Positions 1-10,999 of a stretch of 64,000 bases of DNA are shown here, in pieces (the stretch's first letter is position 1; each line of letters opens with the position of its first letter). The position numbers and the translations under genes are program-made. The DNA is from Rhinopithecus roxellana. Taxonomy: Eukaryota > Chordata > Mammalia > Primates > Cercopithecidae. The notes beneath the pieces were generated by a model. It saw only the letters and a program-made list of their open reading frames with translations. It ran no database searches and had not been told where the DNA came from. The DNA is taken from positions 21,010,620 to 21,074,619 of the forward strand of contig NC_044568.1 of the NCBI RefSeq assembly GCF_007565055.1, given 5' to 3'.

Positions 1-261
1 CATCAGGAATTGGAGCTGATGCCTAAAGCCGGCAGCGACCAGAGCAGGGCGTTCAACCTTGCAGGGTTGTTAGGGCAAGAGGATGGGGGCAGGGGGTGGG
101 TGCAGCACACCCTCCTCCCCATACCACCTTACTTTGTCTCCCACTGCCCCTCCCAGCATCAGCAGCCCAGGCCACTGTGTGTGCCAAGTCTCCTGTATAC
201 CTTTCTCCTTTTGCTGAGGAAATGCTATTATGAAGACAAAATGAGAATCAGTTACTTAGGG

Positions 262-578
262 GCCAGGTGCAGTGGCTCATGCCTGTAATCCCAGCACTTT
301 GGAAGGCCAAGGAGGGCAGATCACTTGAGCCTGGAAGTTTGAGACCAGCCTGGTCAACATAGTGAGACCCCATCTCTATAAAAATATAAAAATTAAAAAA
401 TTAGCCGGGCATGGTGGCACACGCCTGTAGTCCTAGCTATTCAGGAGGCCGAGGAAGATCTCTTGAACCCGGGAGGTCAAGGCTGCCGTGAGCTGTGATT
501 GCACCACTGCACTCTAGCTTGGGTGACAAAGTGAGACCCTGTCTCAAAAATAAACCCCACCCCCCAAAAAAACCCAGT
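262..578 (+). mobile_element. AluJ SINE
   Basis: Dimeric Alu from ggccaggtgcagtggctcat to an A-rich tail that has decayed into a C-rich run. The left arm reads cacttgagcctggaagtttg, an AluJ-type sequence, and the copy is well diverged. The 261 bases before it are single-copy with nothing recognisable. Confidence 0.93.
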
Positions 579-1822
579 TACTTAGAGCTTTGCAGAAATC
601 TTCAAAATCTATCAAAACCATCCCATCCAATATAAATTACTGTACACATTATAACGAGCTAAAATAGGCAAATTTTTGGTAAATTATTAAATTTAGTAAG
701 TTCCACAAGTTGGTTTCATCCAGCAAGATGCTCCTTTTGGGTAAGTGGCACTAGGAGAATCAACTCCAGCCAGGGCTGCTGCTCACCCTGGCGGGCAGTC
801 GCGACCCGGTTCTGTCGGGCTTTCTGAGGATGTGTGCAGGCTGCACCTAGGAAACTCGACAGGGGTTCCTGCTGTCTCCCCACACTGGTGTGGGCTGTCC
901 CACAGGGTGACGTGTCCTTGCATTTCTGTAGCTGGATGGCTTCTGCAGGTCCCATGAGGCGGTGGCAGAGAGGCTGGGCTGAAAGCAAGATGTACATGGT
1001 GCAGATAGGCAGGATGCTAGCTACATCTGTGCACAGCTGATTGGTGCAGAAATTGCTAGAGCAAAATGGCATCAAGGGCATGGAGTGTCCAACATGCCAG
1101 CCTCCGAGACTGACCTGTTCCTCCCCACTATGCCCCAGGCTTTCCCACACACCTCCTTGCTCACACAAACTCCCTTTCTATCCAAGCAGGATCACATTTC
1201 TCCTACGCAAAGTGAAAAATGGGCCATTCCATTGACCAACAGCCCGTTTGAACATCTTTCCATGGACTTTACTGGCTGCTCCTAGGCCTAAGATTTGGGC
1301 GTAAAGCCATTAAGATTCATGGTAACATTTACATGTCAAGGGCAGTTTGGAGAATATTTATTGGCTGGTTTGCTGTGAAATTTGCGTGTGGTTTATACAT
1401 TTGTCTTCAAACCGGCCAGACTTTCCAGGGTCTTCCCAAGGTCAGACACAGAAGTGCAATTGCTCATCACAGGATAAATGTGCATTACAGATGTCGAGGA
1501 GATGAAAACATTCCTTTTCCCGACATAAGCTGTTTGTGGTTCTCTTTGTCCCTTTCTCTAGGCAAGTTTATTTTTCCTAACTGCCATTACTAACTAAACT
1601 CTGTCTGCCTCACTTACAAGCTCCTGGGAAGGAACCGAGTCTTGGGAGGTAAAATTGGATGATGGACTGTTTTCCAGACTAGGGCTTGAAGACACAACGT
1701 TGTTGGCAGTTAACCAACTTCCTGGTGAGCCCCATATAGGAAATCTACATTCAGCTTTTTAGGGAGAAATCCTGACTCTCTTATAGTGAATGAATATATG
1801 ACACTAAACACTTCACTTGTCC
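579..1822. other. Single-copy stretch with a doubtful retroviral-integrase-like remnant
   Basis: No clear repeat or exon. Around 1041-1290 two adjacent plus frames contain ECPTCQ and then PFEHLSMDFTG, which resemble the zinc-binding end and core start of retroelement integrases. The frames are broken and the match is by eye only. Confidence 0.3.
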
Positions 1823-1950
1823 ATTTAACAAATATTTAGCAAGCACTCACCACGCATCAAGCGCCAGGCTTGGTACTGTACATGTGTGAAGTCATTTAGT
1901 TCTTTTTATAATCCTATGACATAGACTTTCTTCTCATTTTACAGGTGTGG
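1823..1950 (+). mobile_element. MIR SINE fragment
   Basis: Reads through the MIR core in order: aacaaatatttagcaagcac, a gccaggcttggtactgtac block, a cctatgacatagac block and cattttacaggtg. Strongly diverged and truncated at its 3' end. Confidence 0.75.
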
Positions 1951-2108
1951 TTAATTGGTGGAAGAGAGAAGAGTAAACATTTCTTCTGCCCTTACCTTCC
2001 TGCTATTTTTTCATACATTTCACTTCTACATGTATTACAATGCCACAATACATTGTTATTATATTTGCATTTTTGTTATTTCAGTATTTTATTATTAGTA
2101 GTAGTATT

Positions 2109-2389
2109 TGATATGGAGTCTCGCTCTGTCACCCAGGCTGGAGTGCAATGGTGCAATCTCGACTCACTGCAACCTCCGCCTCCTGGGTTCAAGCGATTCT
2201 TCTGCCTCAGCCTCCTGAGTAGCTGGGATTACAGGTGCCCACCATGCCTGGCTTATTTTTGTATTTTTAATAGAGGCGGGTTTTCGCCATATTGGTCAGT
2301 CTGGTTGCAAACTCCTGACCCCAAGTGATCCGTCCACCTCAGCCTCCCAAAGTGCTGGGAATACAGGCATGAGCCACTGCGCCTGGCCA
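2109..2389 (-). mobile_element. AluS SINE, antisense
   Basis: Full-length Alu read on the minus strand, from gagtctcgctctgtcaccca to gagccactgcgcctggcc. Moderate divergence fits AluS. Confidence 0.95.
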
Positions 2390-2643
2390 GTATTGTTATT
2401 TTTAGACCTGTTTTTCCAAATAATTGTATTTGTATTAAACAGTTAATGATATCTCTTTGGCTATCCTAGGGTTTACAGTATACATCTATCTTCAATTTTT
2501 CACCATCTACCTACAAATAAGATATCATGCATGGATAATGTAAGAATTTCATAGTTCCATTTTCTCCCTCCCATCTTTTGTATGTTGTTGTCATACATGT
2601 ACTTCTGAATCCATAATCCTTTGCTTCTATTTTTGCTGTAGAC

Positions 2644-2881
2644 CAGGGGTGTCCAGTCTTTTGACTTCTCTGGGCCACATTGGAAGAAGAATTGTCTTGG
2701 GCCACACATAAAATACACTAACACTAATCATAGCTGATGAGCTAAAAAAAAAAAAAAAAAAAAAAGAAATCACAAAAAATATCTGATCATGTTTTAAGAA
2801 AGTTTACAAATTTGTGTTGGGCCACATTCAAAGCCACCCTGGGCTGTGTGTGGCCTGTGGGCCATGGGTTGGACAAGCTTG
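2644..2881. mobile_element. hAT MITE, MER30-type
   Basis: Non-autonomous DNA transposon with terminal inverted repeats caggggtgtcc and ggacaagcttg. It is flanked by an 8-bp target duplication with one mismatch (ctgtagac at 2636-2643, ctttagac at 2882-2889), as expected for hAT elements. The internal gggccacattggaagaagaa and the A-run fit MER30 as I recall it. Confidence 0.85.
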
Positions 2882-3241
2882 CTTTAGACATTAAATATTT
2901 TAGAGTGATTTAAAAGTTCTTTCGTACAAACCTTCATTTGAACAATTTCCAGAGCTCTTCGTTTCTGTGTATAGAACCAAGCTTCTGTCTGGTTTCATGT
3001 TCCTTCTACCTGAAAAAGTTCCTTTAATTTATTGTAGCACGAGTCTACTGATAATTATTCATCTCAGATTTTGTTTTTCTGAAATGAAAAAATTACTTTC
3101 ACTTATGAAAGATATTTTTCTCTGGGGTAGAAGTCTGTGCCGACAGTTACTTATCTCTCAGCACTTTAAAGATGACACTTCACTGTCCTCTGGATTATGT
3201 AGTTTCTGATGAGAAATCTGCTGTCATTCTTAACTTTGCTC

Positions 3242-3532
3242 TTTTTTTTTGAGATGGAGTCTTGCTCTGTCGCCCGGGCTGGAGTGCAGAGGCTGGATCT
3301 CAGCTCACTGCAAGCTCCGCCTCCCAGGTTTACGCCATTCTCCTGCCTCAGCCTCCTGTGTAGCTGGGACTACAGGCACCCGCCACCTCACCCAGCTAGT
3401 TTTTTGTGTTTTTTAGTAGAGACAGGGTTTCACCGTGTTAGCCAGGATGGTCTCGATCTCCTGACCTCGTGATCCGCCCGTCTCGGCCTCCCAAAGTGCT
3501 GGGATTACAGGCTTGAGCCACCGCGCCCAGCC
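3242..3532 (-). mobile_element. AluY, Old World monkey type
   Basis: Near-intact young Alu. Its CTGGATCTCAGC, CAGCTAG, CCGCCCGTCTCGG and GGCTTGAGCC sites are the changes I associate with cercopithecid AluY lineages. Target duplication aactttgctcttt at 3232-3244 and 3533-3545. Confidence 0.93.
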
Positions 3533-3607
3533 AACTTTGCTCTTTAGTTTCTTGGGCTGCCCTTAAATATGTTCTCTTTCTCTTTATTTAATTAATTAAT
3601 TTATTTT

Positions 3608-3864
3608 TTGAGATGGAGTCTCGCTCTGTCGCCCAGGCTGGAGTGCAGTTGCGCGATCTTGGCTCACTGCAAGCTCCGCCTCCTGGGTTCACGCCATTCT
3701 CCTGCCTCAGAGTAGCTGGGACTACAGGTGACTGCCACCCTGCCTGGCCAATTTTTTCCTTTTCGTATTTTTAGTAGAGACAGTGTGGTCTCGATCTCCT
3801 GACCTCGTGATCCACCTGCCTCGGCCTCCCAAAGTGCTGGGGTTATGAGCCACCACACCCGGCC
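3608..3864 (-). mobile_element. AluY with internal deletions
   Basis: AluY-type right arm (gatctcctgacctcgtgatc) with short deletions in both arms. The poly-T side is an ATTTA-rich run at about 3585-3607. Confidence 0.92.
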
Positions 3865-4112
3865 TCTCTTTAGTTTTTAGTAGTTTAAATATTATGTGTC
3901 TTTAAAATCCTGCTTGGGGTTCTCTTATCTTCTTGGATTTGTGAGTTGATGTCTTTGATTGATTTGGTAAAATTCTCAGCCATTGACTCGGCAAATATAT
4001 CTTCCACTGTTATTGTTCCTTCTCTTTCCTTCTAAGATTCCAGTCACATGTGTGTTAGATTATTTATATTGTTCCAAGGATTTTTGAAACATCATCATTG
4101 TCATCATTGTTG

Positions 4113-4319
4113 CCCTCCTACCCCCTCCTTCCCCTCCTTCTCCTCCCCTTCCCCCTCTCCTCTCCTCTTTTCCACCTCTTCCTCCTTCCCTCCTCCTCTT
4201 TCCCCACTCCTCCCCAGCTCCTTCTCCTCCTCTCCCATTCCTCTCCCTCCCCTCCTCCTCCTTTTCCTCCCCTTCTCCTTCCCTTCCTCCCCGTCCCCCT
4301 CTCCTGCCCCTTCCTCCTT
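4113..4319. repeat. Polypyrimidine (CCT/TCC-rich) tract
   Basis: About 207 bases almost entirely C and T, with only scattered A and G. It sits inside the fossil L1 ORF1-like fragment, immediately before the DNA that encodes MIEIIQ on the minus strand. Apparent proline/serine-rich plus frames and Glu/Gly/Lys-rich minus frames here are composition artefacts. Confidence 0.95.
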
Positions 4320-4440
4320 GTGTTTAGTTTGAATAATTTCTATCATGCTGTCTTAAGTTCGTTGTTCCTTTCCTCCACTGTGTGGAGCCCACTGATGTGC
4401 ATGAGAAGAATGTTCTCTATCTCTGTCACCGCCTATTTTT

Positions 4441-4804
4441 TTTTTCATAGGGCTCACCTCATTTGTTTCTCCTCCCTCAGGCATGATCTCTTGAATTGAT
4501 GACCGTTTCATCAATTTCATTTTCTTAGCTGTATAGTATGGCAGGATGAGTCTGGTATTTATTATTCTAGCATTGCCAGAACCATGCTTTTATTTCAAAC
4601 TTGTCTATGCCTTTAATATTTATTTCTTGTAGGTAGCATATCACTATATAGCATAGAGCAAGTAAGTCTCCTACTTACTTGGATCAGAACGAGCAGGATT
4701 TTTCTGAGTCTAGGCCAGCATTGAGAATAATCTCAGATACATTCTTTATGTGCTCATAGAGACTAGAGCTTGATGTTTCTGAGGTGAAAAGGGAGTGATG
4801 GATG
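4441..4804. other. Single-copy AT-rich stretch
   Basis: I see no recognisable repeat, exon or RNA gene here. It may be the decayed continuation of the upstream L1-like fragment. Confidence 0.4.
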
Positions 4805-5335
4805 TGCGGTGTCAGGACTGCTGACTCTGGGATCAGACAGACCAGGTTCACATCCCAATTGGGCAGGACACTTAGCCTGTCTGAGGCTTGGTTTCCTCAT
4901 GCATGGAAAGGAATGACAAATGATTGTTGTGAGAATTAACTGCAGTGATCCCTATCACCCTCTCTCTCTCCTTTACCACAGGCCTGGTGTTCAATAGATG
5001 CTTTTTTCTTTTCTTTTTTTTTTTTTGAGATGGAGTCTCACTCTGTCACCCAGGCTAGAGTGCAGTGGCACAATCTTAGCTCACTGCAACCTCTGCCTCC
5101 CGGGTTCAAGGGATTCTCCTGCCTCAGCCTCCTGAGGAGCTGAGATTATGAGTATGCACCATCATGCCCGGCTAATTTTTGTATTTTTCATAGAGACAGG
5201 GTTTCACCATGTTGGCCGGGCTGGTCTTGAACCTCAGGTGATCCACCTGCATCGGCCTCCCAAAGTGCTGGGATTATAGGCATGAGCCACTGCACCTGGC
5301 CTCTTCAATAGATGCTTATTAAATACTTTTGAATG
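4805..5335 (-). mobile_element. MIR SINE split by an AluS
   Basis: Antisense MIR. Blocks include ctctgggatcagacagacca, cctgtctgaggcttggtttc and gttgttgtgagaattaactg. After the Alu it resumes with caatagatgcttattaaata. Confidence 0.82.
5004..5301 (-). mobile_element. AluS SINE inserted in MIR
   Basis: Antisense Alu with target duplication ttcaatagatgctt at 4990-5003 and 5304-5317. The duplicated bases belong to the older MIR, so the order of insertion is clear. Confidence 0.95.
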
Positions 5336-5582
5336 AATGGGAGTTTTTGAAGTTCTATTGGTTTCTTAAAATAAATACATAGTCCCAACTCATTCATTCA
5401 ATTCCTTAAGATCCTTTATCTGGAAGATTCCACTTGCCTTGCCACCAGTTTTACTGCCTCCCCTCATGCTTGCTTTCTGTAACATGCTTTTTCAAATTAA
5501 CTGGAATATGTCAGTTTATGCAGCTGCCATCCTGTGATAATGCCATTTGTACTTTGCTTTACCTGCTAATTCGATTTAGGAG

Positions 5583-5735
5583 ACTCTGATATTATAGAAA
5601 GAACCTGACTTAGGAGTCAGGAAAACAAACATTTTTTGCCAGCTTGTTTGCCATGTGACCTTGGACAAATCCTTTAGCCTTTTCTGAGCCTCAGTTTCTT
5701 AAGTCTGTAGAAGAGGGGGATAATAATTCTAAAGA
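5583..5735 (-). mobile_element. MIR SINE fragment
   Basis: Antisense MIR signature gtttgccatgtgaccttgga, then tgagcctcagtttctt and a gggggataataattct block. The 247 bases before it (5336-5582) hold nothing recognised. Confidence 0.75.
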
Positions 5736-5955
5736 GGGATGAGGGGCCTGAGGTGTCGTAACCAGACCTAGAGGAGGCCCTCAAATACTTTTCTTTCTTA
5801 TCCTCCAACCTCCAACCCCCATTTCTCCTGTGATTCCATTAGATGTAGGCAGGGGCTCCAGCCATCCAAAGATCCCCAGTGAGGACGGGTGGGAGAAGTA
5901 AGGAAAGAGAGGCGGGCACTGTGTTTTCTGGTCATCACCCGGCATTAGCTGTGAC

Positions 5956-6256
5956 TTTTTTTTTTTTTTTTTTTTGAGACGAAGTCTCGCTCTGTAGTCC
6001 AGGCTGGAGTGCAATGGCACGATCTCGGCTCACTGCAACTCCACCTCCTGGGTTCAAGCAATTCTCCTGCCTCAGCCTCCCGAGTAGCTGGGACTACAGG
6101 CGCATACTGCTACACCTGGCCAATTTTTTGTATTTTAGTAGAGACGGGGTTTCACTGTGTTGCCCAGGCTCGTTGTGAACTCCTGAGGTCAGGCAATCCG
6201 CCCACCTTGGCCTCTCAAAATGCTGGAATTATAGGCACAAGCCACTATGCTGGGCC
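5956..6256 (-). mobile_element. AluS SINE, first of a head-to-tail pair
   Basis: Antisense Alu with a long T-run. Left flank tagctgtgacttt at about 5946-5958 resembles taactgttacttt after the following Alu, so the pair shares one outer target duplication. Confidence 0.92.
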
Positions 6257-6542
6257 TTTTTTTTTTTTTTGAGACAGAGTCTCTGTCACCCAGGGTGGAG
6301 TGCAGTGGTGCAATCTCAGCTCACTGCAACCTCCGTCTTCCATGTTCAAGTGATCCTCCTGCCTCAGACTCCCAAGTAACTGGGATTACAGGTGCGCACC
6401 ACCACGCCTGGCTAATTTTTGTATTTTTAGTAGAGAGATTCACCATGTTGGCCAGGCTGGTGTCGAACTCCTGACCTTGTGATCTCCCCATCTTGGCTTC
6501 CCAAAGTGCTGGGATTATAGGTGTGAGCCGTCGTGCCCACCC
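6257..6542 (-). mobile_element. AluS SINE, second of a head-to-tail pair
   Basis: Directly abuts the preceding Alu through its T-run, in the same orientation. One copy probably inserted into the A-tail of the other. Small internal deletions (gagagattcacc). Confidence 0.92.
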
Positions 6543-6954
6543 TAACTGTTACTTTTGATCTCCTTTCATACTCAGCTAAACTAACTTTTAATTCAGTTCC
6601 TGTATTTGTCTCTACCCTCCTAGAAAGAAAGCAGAATATCAACCTTAGAATGCACAAGAATTGCAAAATTCTACCCCTAAAGAAAGATAGTCGTCTTTCT
6701 TTAGAGAACAAGCTCTGGGGGTGGGAAATTACTCTGCTGGTGCTCTCGGGCTCCTCGCCTTCCATATCTCCAAATCCTGACAGCCTAATTGTCAGCAAGG
6801 AGCCAAATCCGATCCCCGGACACTGCCCACAGAGCAGAGCAGCCTCCCCAGGGCCTCTGGACAGCGTGGGAAGCAGGTGGTTCAGGAAGAGAACCCATTA
6901 CTCGTATCCCATTACTTGACTCAGTAGCAGAGTTTTCATGATCTTGTAACTCAA
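6543..6954. other. Single-copy stretch with a short perfect hairpin
   Basis: No repeat or exon recognised. Bases 6677-6687 and 6694-6704 are perfect reverse complements (11-bp stem, 6-nt loop tagtcg). Confidence 0.6.
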
Positions 6955-7105
6955 ATGTGTGTTCCATGGACCAGGTTTTGGCCTCCCTTGGAAGCTAGAA
7001 ACACAGAAATGCAGCCTCATTCCTGACTCCAGATGCAGAATCTGTACCTTAACCAGACCCAGGTGACATGTCTGTGCATTAAGGTTTCAGATGTGCTGCC
7101 TTGTA
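6955..7105. mobile_element. MER5A-like hAT fragment
   Basis: Ordered similarity to MER5A: gttccatggaccaggt, agaaacacagaaatgcagcc, cagatgcagaatctgtacct and gtgcattaaggtttcagatg. Ends are decayed and no target duplication is visible. Confidence 0.6.
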
Positions 7106-7560
7106 TGGCCAATGAGGGGAGGTTGGGACGGGCCAGAGCTGCAGGCATGTAGGAGTGGGTGGCATTTGGTACAGTCTGGGGCTGTCAGGCAGGCTGGACA
7201 GCAGGTCCACAGGAGCCTGTGGAGAGATGGCTCGAGTGGGGACAGCTGTGTGCCCAACAGGCTGTGATCCAGTTGAAAGCCTGCCTCCCATTCCTCCCCT
7301 AGTTATGGGGGCAGAGAAAGTGCCACCCTGTAGACAGGGACAAAGAGACTGCCTGGGTGTTCAGGGAATGCTAGAAATGCCAGTCTTTTGGCACCTGGAG
7401 ACCTGGAGGGGGTCTTGTGCCCTGGTGGTGGTTGGGGGTAAGGAGCAGCCTCTCCTGCTGCAGGGAGAGGAAACCCAGTTCAACCCTTTTCCCCAGCCTA
7501 ATGAACAGAGAGTCCCTGGGCAGCTGTTCTTTGGAGATTTGCTTGTCTCTACTTCTTTTC
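7106..7560. other. Single-copy GC-moderate stretch
   Basis: Nothing recognised. The plus frame from 7155 runs into the next Alu and shows no family signature. Confidence 0.5.
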
Positions 7561-7565
7561 TTTTC

Positions 7566-7863
7566 TTTTTTTTTTTTTTTTGAGACAGGGTTTCACTTTG
7601 TCACCCAGGCTGGAGTGCAGTGGTATAATCTCAGCTTACTGCAACCTCTGCCTCCCAGGCTCAAGCCATCCTCCCACCTCAGCTTCCCTAGTAGCTGACA
7701 CTATAGGCACACACCACCATGCCTGCCTAATTTTTGTATTTTTTGTAGAGACAGGATTTCACCATGTTGCCCAGGCTGGTCTTGAACTACTAGACTCAAG
7801 TGATTCGTCCACCTTGGCCTCCCAAGGTGCTGGGATTACAGGTGTGAGCCACTGCACCTGGCC
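7566..7863 (-). mobile_element. AluJ SINE, antisense
   Basis: Antisense Alu with AluJ-like right arm (actagactcaagtgattc) and a long T-run at 7566-7581. Confidence 0.93.
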
Positions 7864-7874
7864 ACATTATTTCT

Positions 7875-8094
7875 TTTTAAGAGATAGCACCTTGCTCCGT
7901 TGCGCAGGCTGGAGTGCAGTGGTGCAATTATAGCTCACTGCAGCGTCGACCTCCCTGGCTCAAACTATCCTCGCGCCTCAACCTCCTGAGTAGTTGGTAC
8001 TACAGGCATGCACCACCAAGCCTGGCCTCAAGTGATCCTCTCACGTTGGCCTCCAAAAGCATTGAGATAACAAGTGTGAGCCACTCTGCCCAGC
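7875..8094 (-). mobile_element. AluJ SINE with right-arm deletion
   Basis: Antisense AluJ abutting the previous one. About 80 bases are missing between aagcctggcc and tcaagtgatcctctcacg. Confidence 0.88.
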
Positions 8095-8878
8095 CCATGT
8101 ACATGTTTTTTAGGGACAGAGGTTTGCATTTCTCTTGGGTATATACCTAGGAGTGGAACTGATGAATCATATGGTAAATCTATAGCTAACATTTTGAGGC
8201 ACTGCCAAGTTGCTTTCAATAGCAACTCCACTATTGCCTTCCCACCAGCATTGCGTGTGGAATCTAATTTCTTCTCATCCTTACCAACTATTGTCTGTCT
8301 TTTTGATTCTGGCCATCCTAGCAGACATGGCGTGGTATCTCATTGCGACTATGACTTGCTTTTTTCCTGATACATCCTCTCATGTGCTTATTGGTATCTC
8401 TCCATTTCTGAATCTTCTTTGGAGAAATATCTCTTCAATGCTTTGCCCCGTTTGTTTGTTTGTTTGTCTGTTTATTTATTTAGAGATGGAGTCTTGCTCT
8501 GTCTCCTAGGCTGGAGTGCAATGGCGCCATCTTGACTTACTGCAACCTCCGCTTCCTGGGTTCAAGCGATTCTCCTGCCTCGGCCTCCTGAGTAGCTGGG
8601 ATTACAGACACGTGCCACCCCCAGCTAATTTTTGTATTTTTAGTAGAGATGGAATTTCACCATGTTGGCCAGGCTGGTCTCGAACTCCTGACTTCGAGTG
8701 ATCAGCCCACCTCGACCTCCCAAAGTGCTGGGATTACAGGCACAAGCCACTTCCCCCAGTCCTTTGCCCCATTTAAAATTAGTTATTTTATTTTTATATT
8801 GTAAACATTCTTTCTATATCTTGGATATATGTCCTTTATTTGTTATATCTATGTAATATTTTATAACCCACTTTTTCC
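8095..8878 (-). mobile_element. L1 3' ORF2 fragment split by an AluS
   Basis: Antisense L1 ORF2/3' sequence. Landmarks are cttgggtatatacctaggag, ggatcatatgg-like and cttcccaccagcattgcgtg. It resumes after the Alu with tatatcttggatatatgtcc. Confidence 0.85.
8454..8760 (-). mobile_element. AluS SINE inserted in L1
   Basis: Antisense Alu with target duplication ctttgccccgttt (8441-8453) and ctttgccccattt (8762-8774), which lies in the L1 sequence. Confidence 0.95.
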
Positions 8879-8879
8879 C

Positions 8880-9330
8880 CCTACTACACAATATGCTATG
8901 ACAATTTCCATGTCAAAGTTCCTTTATGATTTCATCTTCAGAAGCACAACGCTCCATGGCATGGTCTGGGGCACCGTGATGCATTTAATCACTACCTAAC
9001 GTTAGTCATTTAGGTTACATCCCATCTTCTGATATTACGAACACGGCTACAAGAAACATCTTCGTTGTCCAGTCTTTATATCAATCTGTGAATATTCCTT
9101 TGGTGTGATTTTCTAGAATAACTTTCCTGGGTGAAGGGGTGTACCCAGGTTTAAGGCTTATGGTTGATAAATCACCCTCTAGAAAGACGGTTCCAATGTT
9201 CACTCCCCACCCAGGCATGCATGAAAATGCTCATTTTGCTCATACCATATTGAGTCTTGGTCTAATTTTGGCAACTATTGAGAGTCTCGGTGAGCAGCAA
9301 ACTCCTGGTCTGGAATTTCCCAAGCTTTGT
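8880..9330 (-). mobile_element. Old L1M fragment, antisense
   Basis: Resembles antisense L1M 3' sequence: ggttacatcccatcttctga, tttctagaataactttcctg, ataaatcaccctctagaaag and actccccacccaggcatgca. It interrupts or lies beside the younger L1 parts on both sides. Confidence 0.6.
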
Positions 9331-9443
9331 GCTATGAAAACACGAATCTGGAAGATGGTTGTTGCGGGGAAATCAATGCTAGTACAATAGTAGTCTTCTG
9401 TCTTAAAATGACTATTGTCTTGAAGGTAAGCACCATAGTAAAT

Positions 9444-9468
9444 TGTGTGTGTGTGTGTGTGTGTGTGT
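9444..9468. repeat. (TG)n microsatellite
   Basis: About twelve uninterrupted TG units. The surrounding 9331-9519 holds no clear element, apart from an L2/MIR-like cattaattcatttattgaac at 9478. Confidence 0.97.
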
Positions 9469-9519
9469 ATGGTTTTCATTAATTCATTTATTGAACAAGT
9501 ATTTATCAGGTACCTGGGT

Positions 9520-9862
9520 TATCTATCTTTTAGTTATTGAGTTGTAAAAATTAATGATATATTCTAGGCACAAGTCTCGTACTAGATATATGACAAGATG
9601 TCTAGTACAAGGTATTGCAAATATTTATTTCCATCCATGGATTATCTGTTCCCTCTTCGATAGTGTCCTCTGAAGCTTTTCGGGTTTGATGAGGTTTATA
9701 TATCTATTTTTCCTTTTGTTGCTTGTGGTTTTGGTGCCATAGCTAAGAATCCTTTGGAAATCCCCAAGGCCATGAATATTTATCCTCATGTTTTAAGAGC
9801 TTAAAGTTTGGGCTCTTACGTTTAAGGGCTTGATCCACTTTGAGTTAATTTCTTGTTAACTC
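9520..9862 (-). mobile_element. L1 fragment, antisense
   Basis: Antisense L1 ORF2 region. Landmarks are cgatagtgtcctctgaagct, ttttgttgcttgtggttttg, catagctaagaatcctttgg and ttgatccactttgagttaat. It partly overlaps in content with the L1 piece ending near 8878, so it is a separate copy. Confidence 0.82.
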
Positions 9863-10149
9863 TCTTGCATGTGAACACATTTTGGCTTCCTTGAAGAAGC
9901 CCTCTCTGAGTATTGTGGGGAGAACAAATCGTAGGAATGAGAAGGAGGCCGGGAGATGGATTTCCCACTCTTTGGTGAAAATCAGCCTTGAAGAAGGTCT
10001 GCTCCAGAGCCCGCTGATGAAGAAAGAATGTGATTGGAAAACCACAACTCGGCCACCATCATGGTAATGATTGATTTTGGAAAGAGTCATCAGTAGATGC
10101 TAAAACTAGTGGGTGAAAATTTCATGGGTAACAGGAATTTTACATGGTC
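9863..10149. other. Single-copy stretch
   Basis: Nothing recognised. A 60-codon plus frame and an overlapping minus frame have no family signature. Confidence 0.4.
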
Positions 10150-10715
10150 TCCAAGAACCTCCTCACAGGATACTAATTACGAAGGGTGAAGTCTTAACTT
10201 TCAAATGAAGAAAGCTGGCAGACACCACCTTAATCGATATCAGCATCTTCCAGGCATGGACAGATAGACTTCATGGCCTCCCGACATGCAGCACCAAGAA
10301 GGATGCAACGTCACTTCTGCAGATTTCCTGCCTGGAATGCAAACTCTGAGTCCAGCCATCGGGAAACATCAGGCAAACTCCACCTGAAGTTATTCTGCCA
10401 AATAACTGGCCTGAGAGAAAGGCCAGAAAGACTGAGGAATGTTCCAGATGAAGGAGACTAAAGAGATAAAAAAAGACGTGACAACTGACTGCAACGCATA
10501 GTTCAATATTTTCTTTGGTACACAAGCCTTTATTGGGACACTTGGTAAAATGGGAGTCAGGTCGGCAGATTTGATAGTAACATTGTATCCAGGCAATCCT
10601 CCTGGTTTTGAGGATTGTGCTGTCTTGAGAAAGAGAATGCCTTTGTTTTCAGGAAATACATACTGAAGTATTTAGGGGCACCAGGAGTGTTACGTCCTCG
10701 GTGTCAGATCTTTTT
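10150..10715 (+). mobile_element. Old L1-type 3' UTR fragment
   Basis: Ordered similarity to an L1M-class 3' UTR: gggaaacatcaggcaaactc, agaaagactgaggaatgttc, gagactaaagagataaaa and ggaaatacatactgaagtat, then tttaggggc. Subfamily not assigned. Confidence 0.6.
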
Positions 10716-10790
10716 AAATTTTCACATCAACTTACTTTTATCCCTGTTTTCCAGATGATAAAACTGAGGCTCAGAGCCATGAGACGCGAG
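10716..10790 (+). mobile_element. MIR SINE fragment
   Basis: Short MIR core: cacatcaacttacttttatc, ttttccagatgataaaactg and aggctcagag. Confidence 0.6.
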
Positions 10791-10999
10791 CCGGGGTGGA
10801 GGCAGCTCTGCTTGGTGCCTCTTCTCTTGCTGGTTTGTGCATCCACGCCTTCCCTCTGCCCATCTGCTTGGTGTGAGCAGGTGCAGCTCTGTTCTGGTCC
10901 CTGGTGTAGTCCCTGAGCCTGGCTCAACTGCCTGTCCTGTGACAGGAGCTCAGGAAATACCTTCTACATGAAGGGCCACTGTGGAACTTAGCACAATTA

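Larger units (their letters stand above)
2400..4440 (-). mobile_element. Old L1/HAL1 ORF1-like fragment, interrupted
   Basis: On the minus strand the pieces between younger insertions resemble ancient L1/HAL1 ORF1. The stretch at 4104-4346 begins MIEIIQTKHKE. The stretch at about 3890-4080 reads like DIFAESMAENF, DINSQIQEDKRTPSR. The piece at about 3130-3230 corresponds to the ORF1 C-terminal area. The copy is broken by a MER30-type MITE, two AluYs and a pyrimidine tract, and it carries stops, so it is a dead fossil. Whether it is HAL1 or another L1M subfamily cannot be settled by eye. Confidence 0.7.

Noticed and set aside
4048..4499. Proline/serine-rich plus frames and a Glu/Gly/Lys-rich minus frame
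   Set aside because: These are translations of the polypyrimidine tract. Only the short MIEIIQ part on the minus strand is meaningful, as fossil L1.
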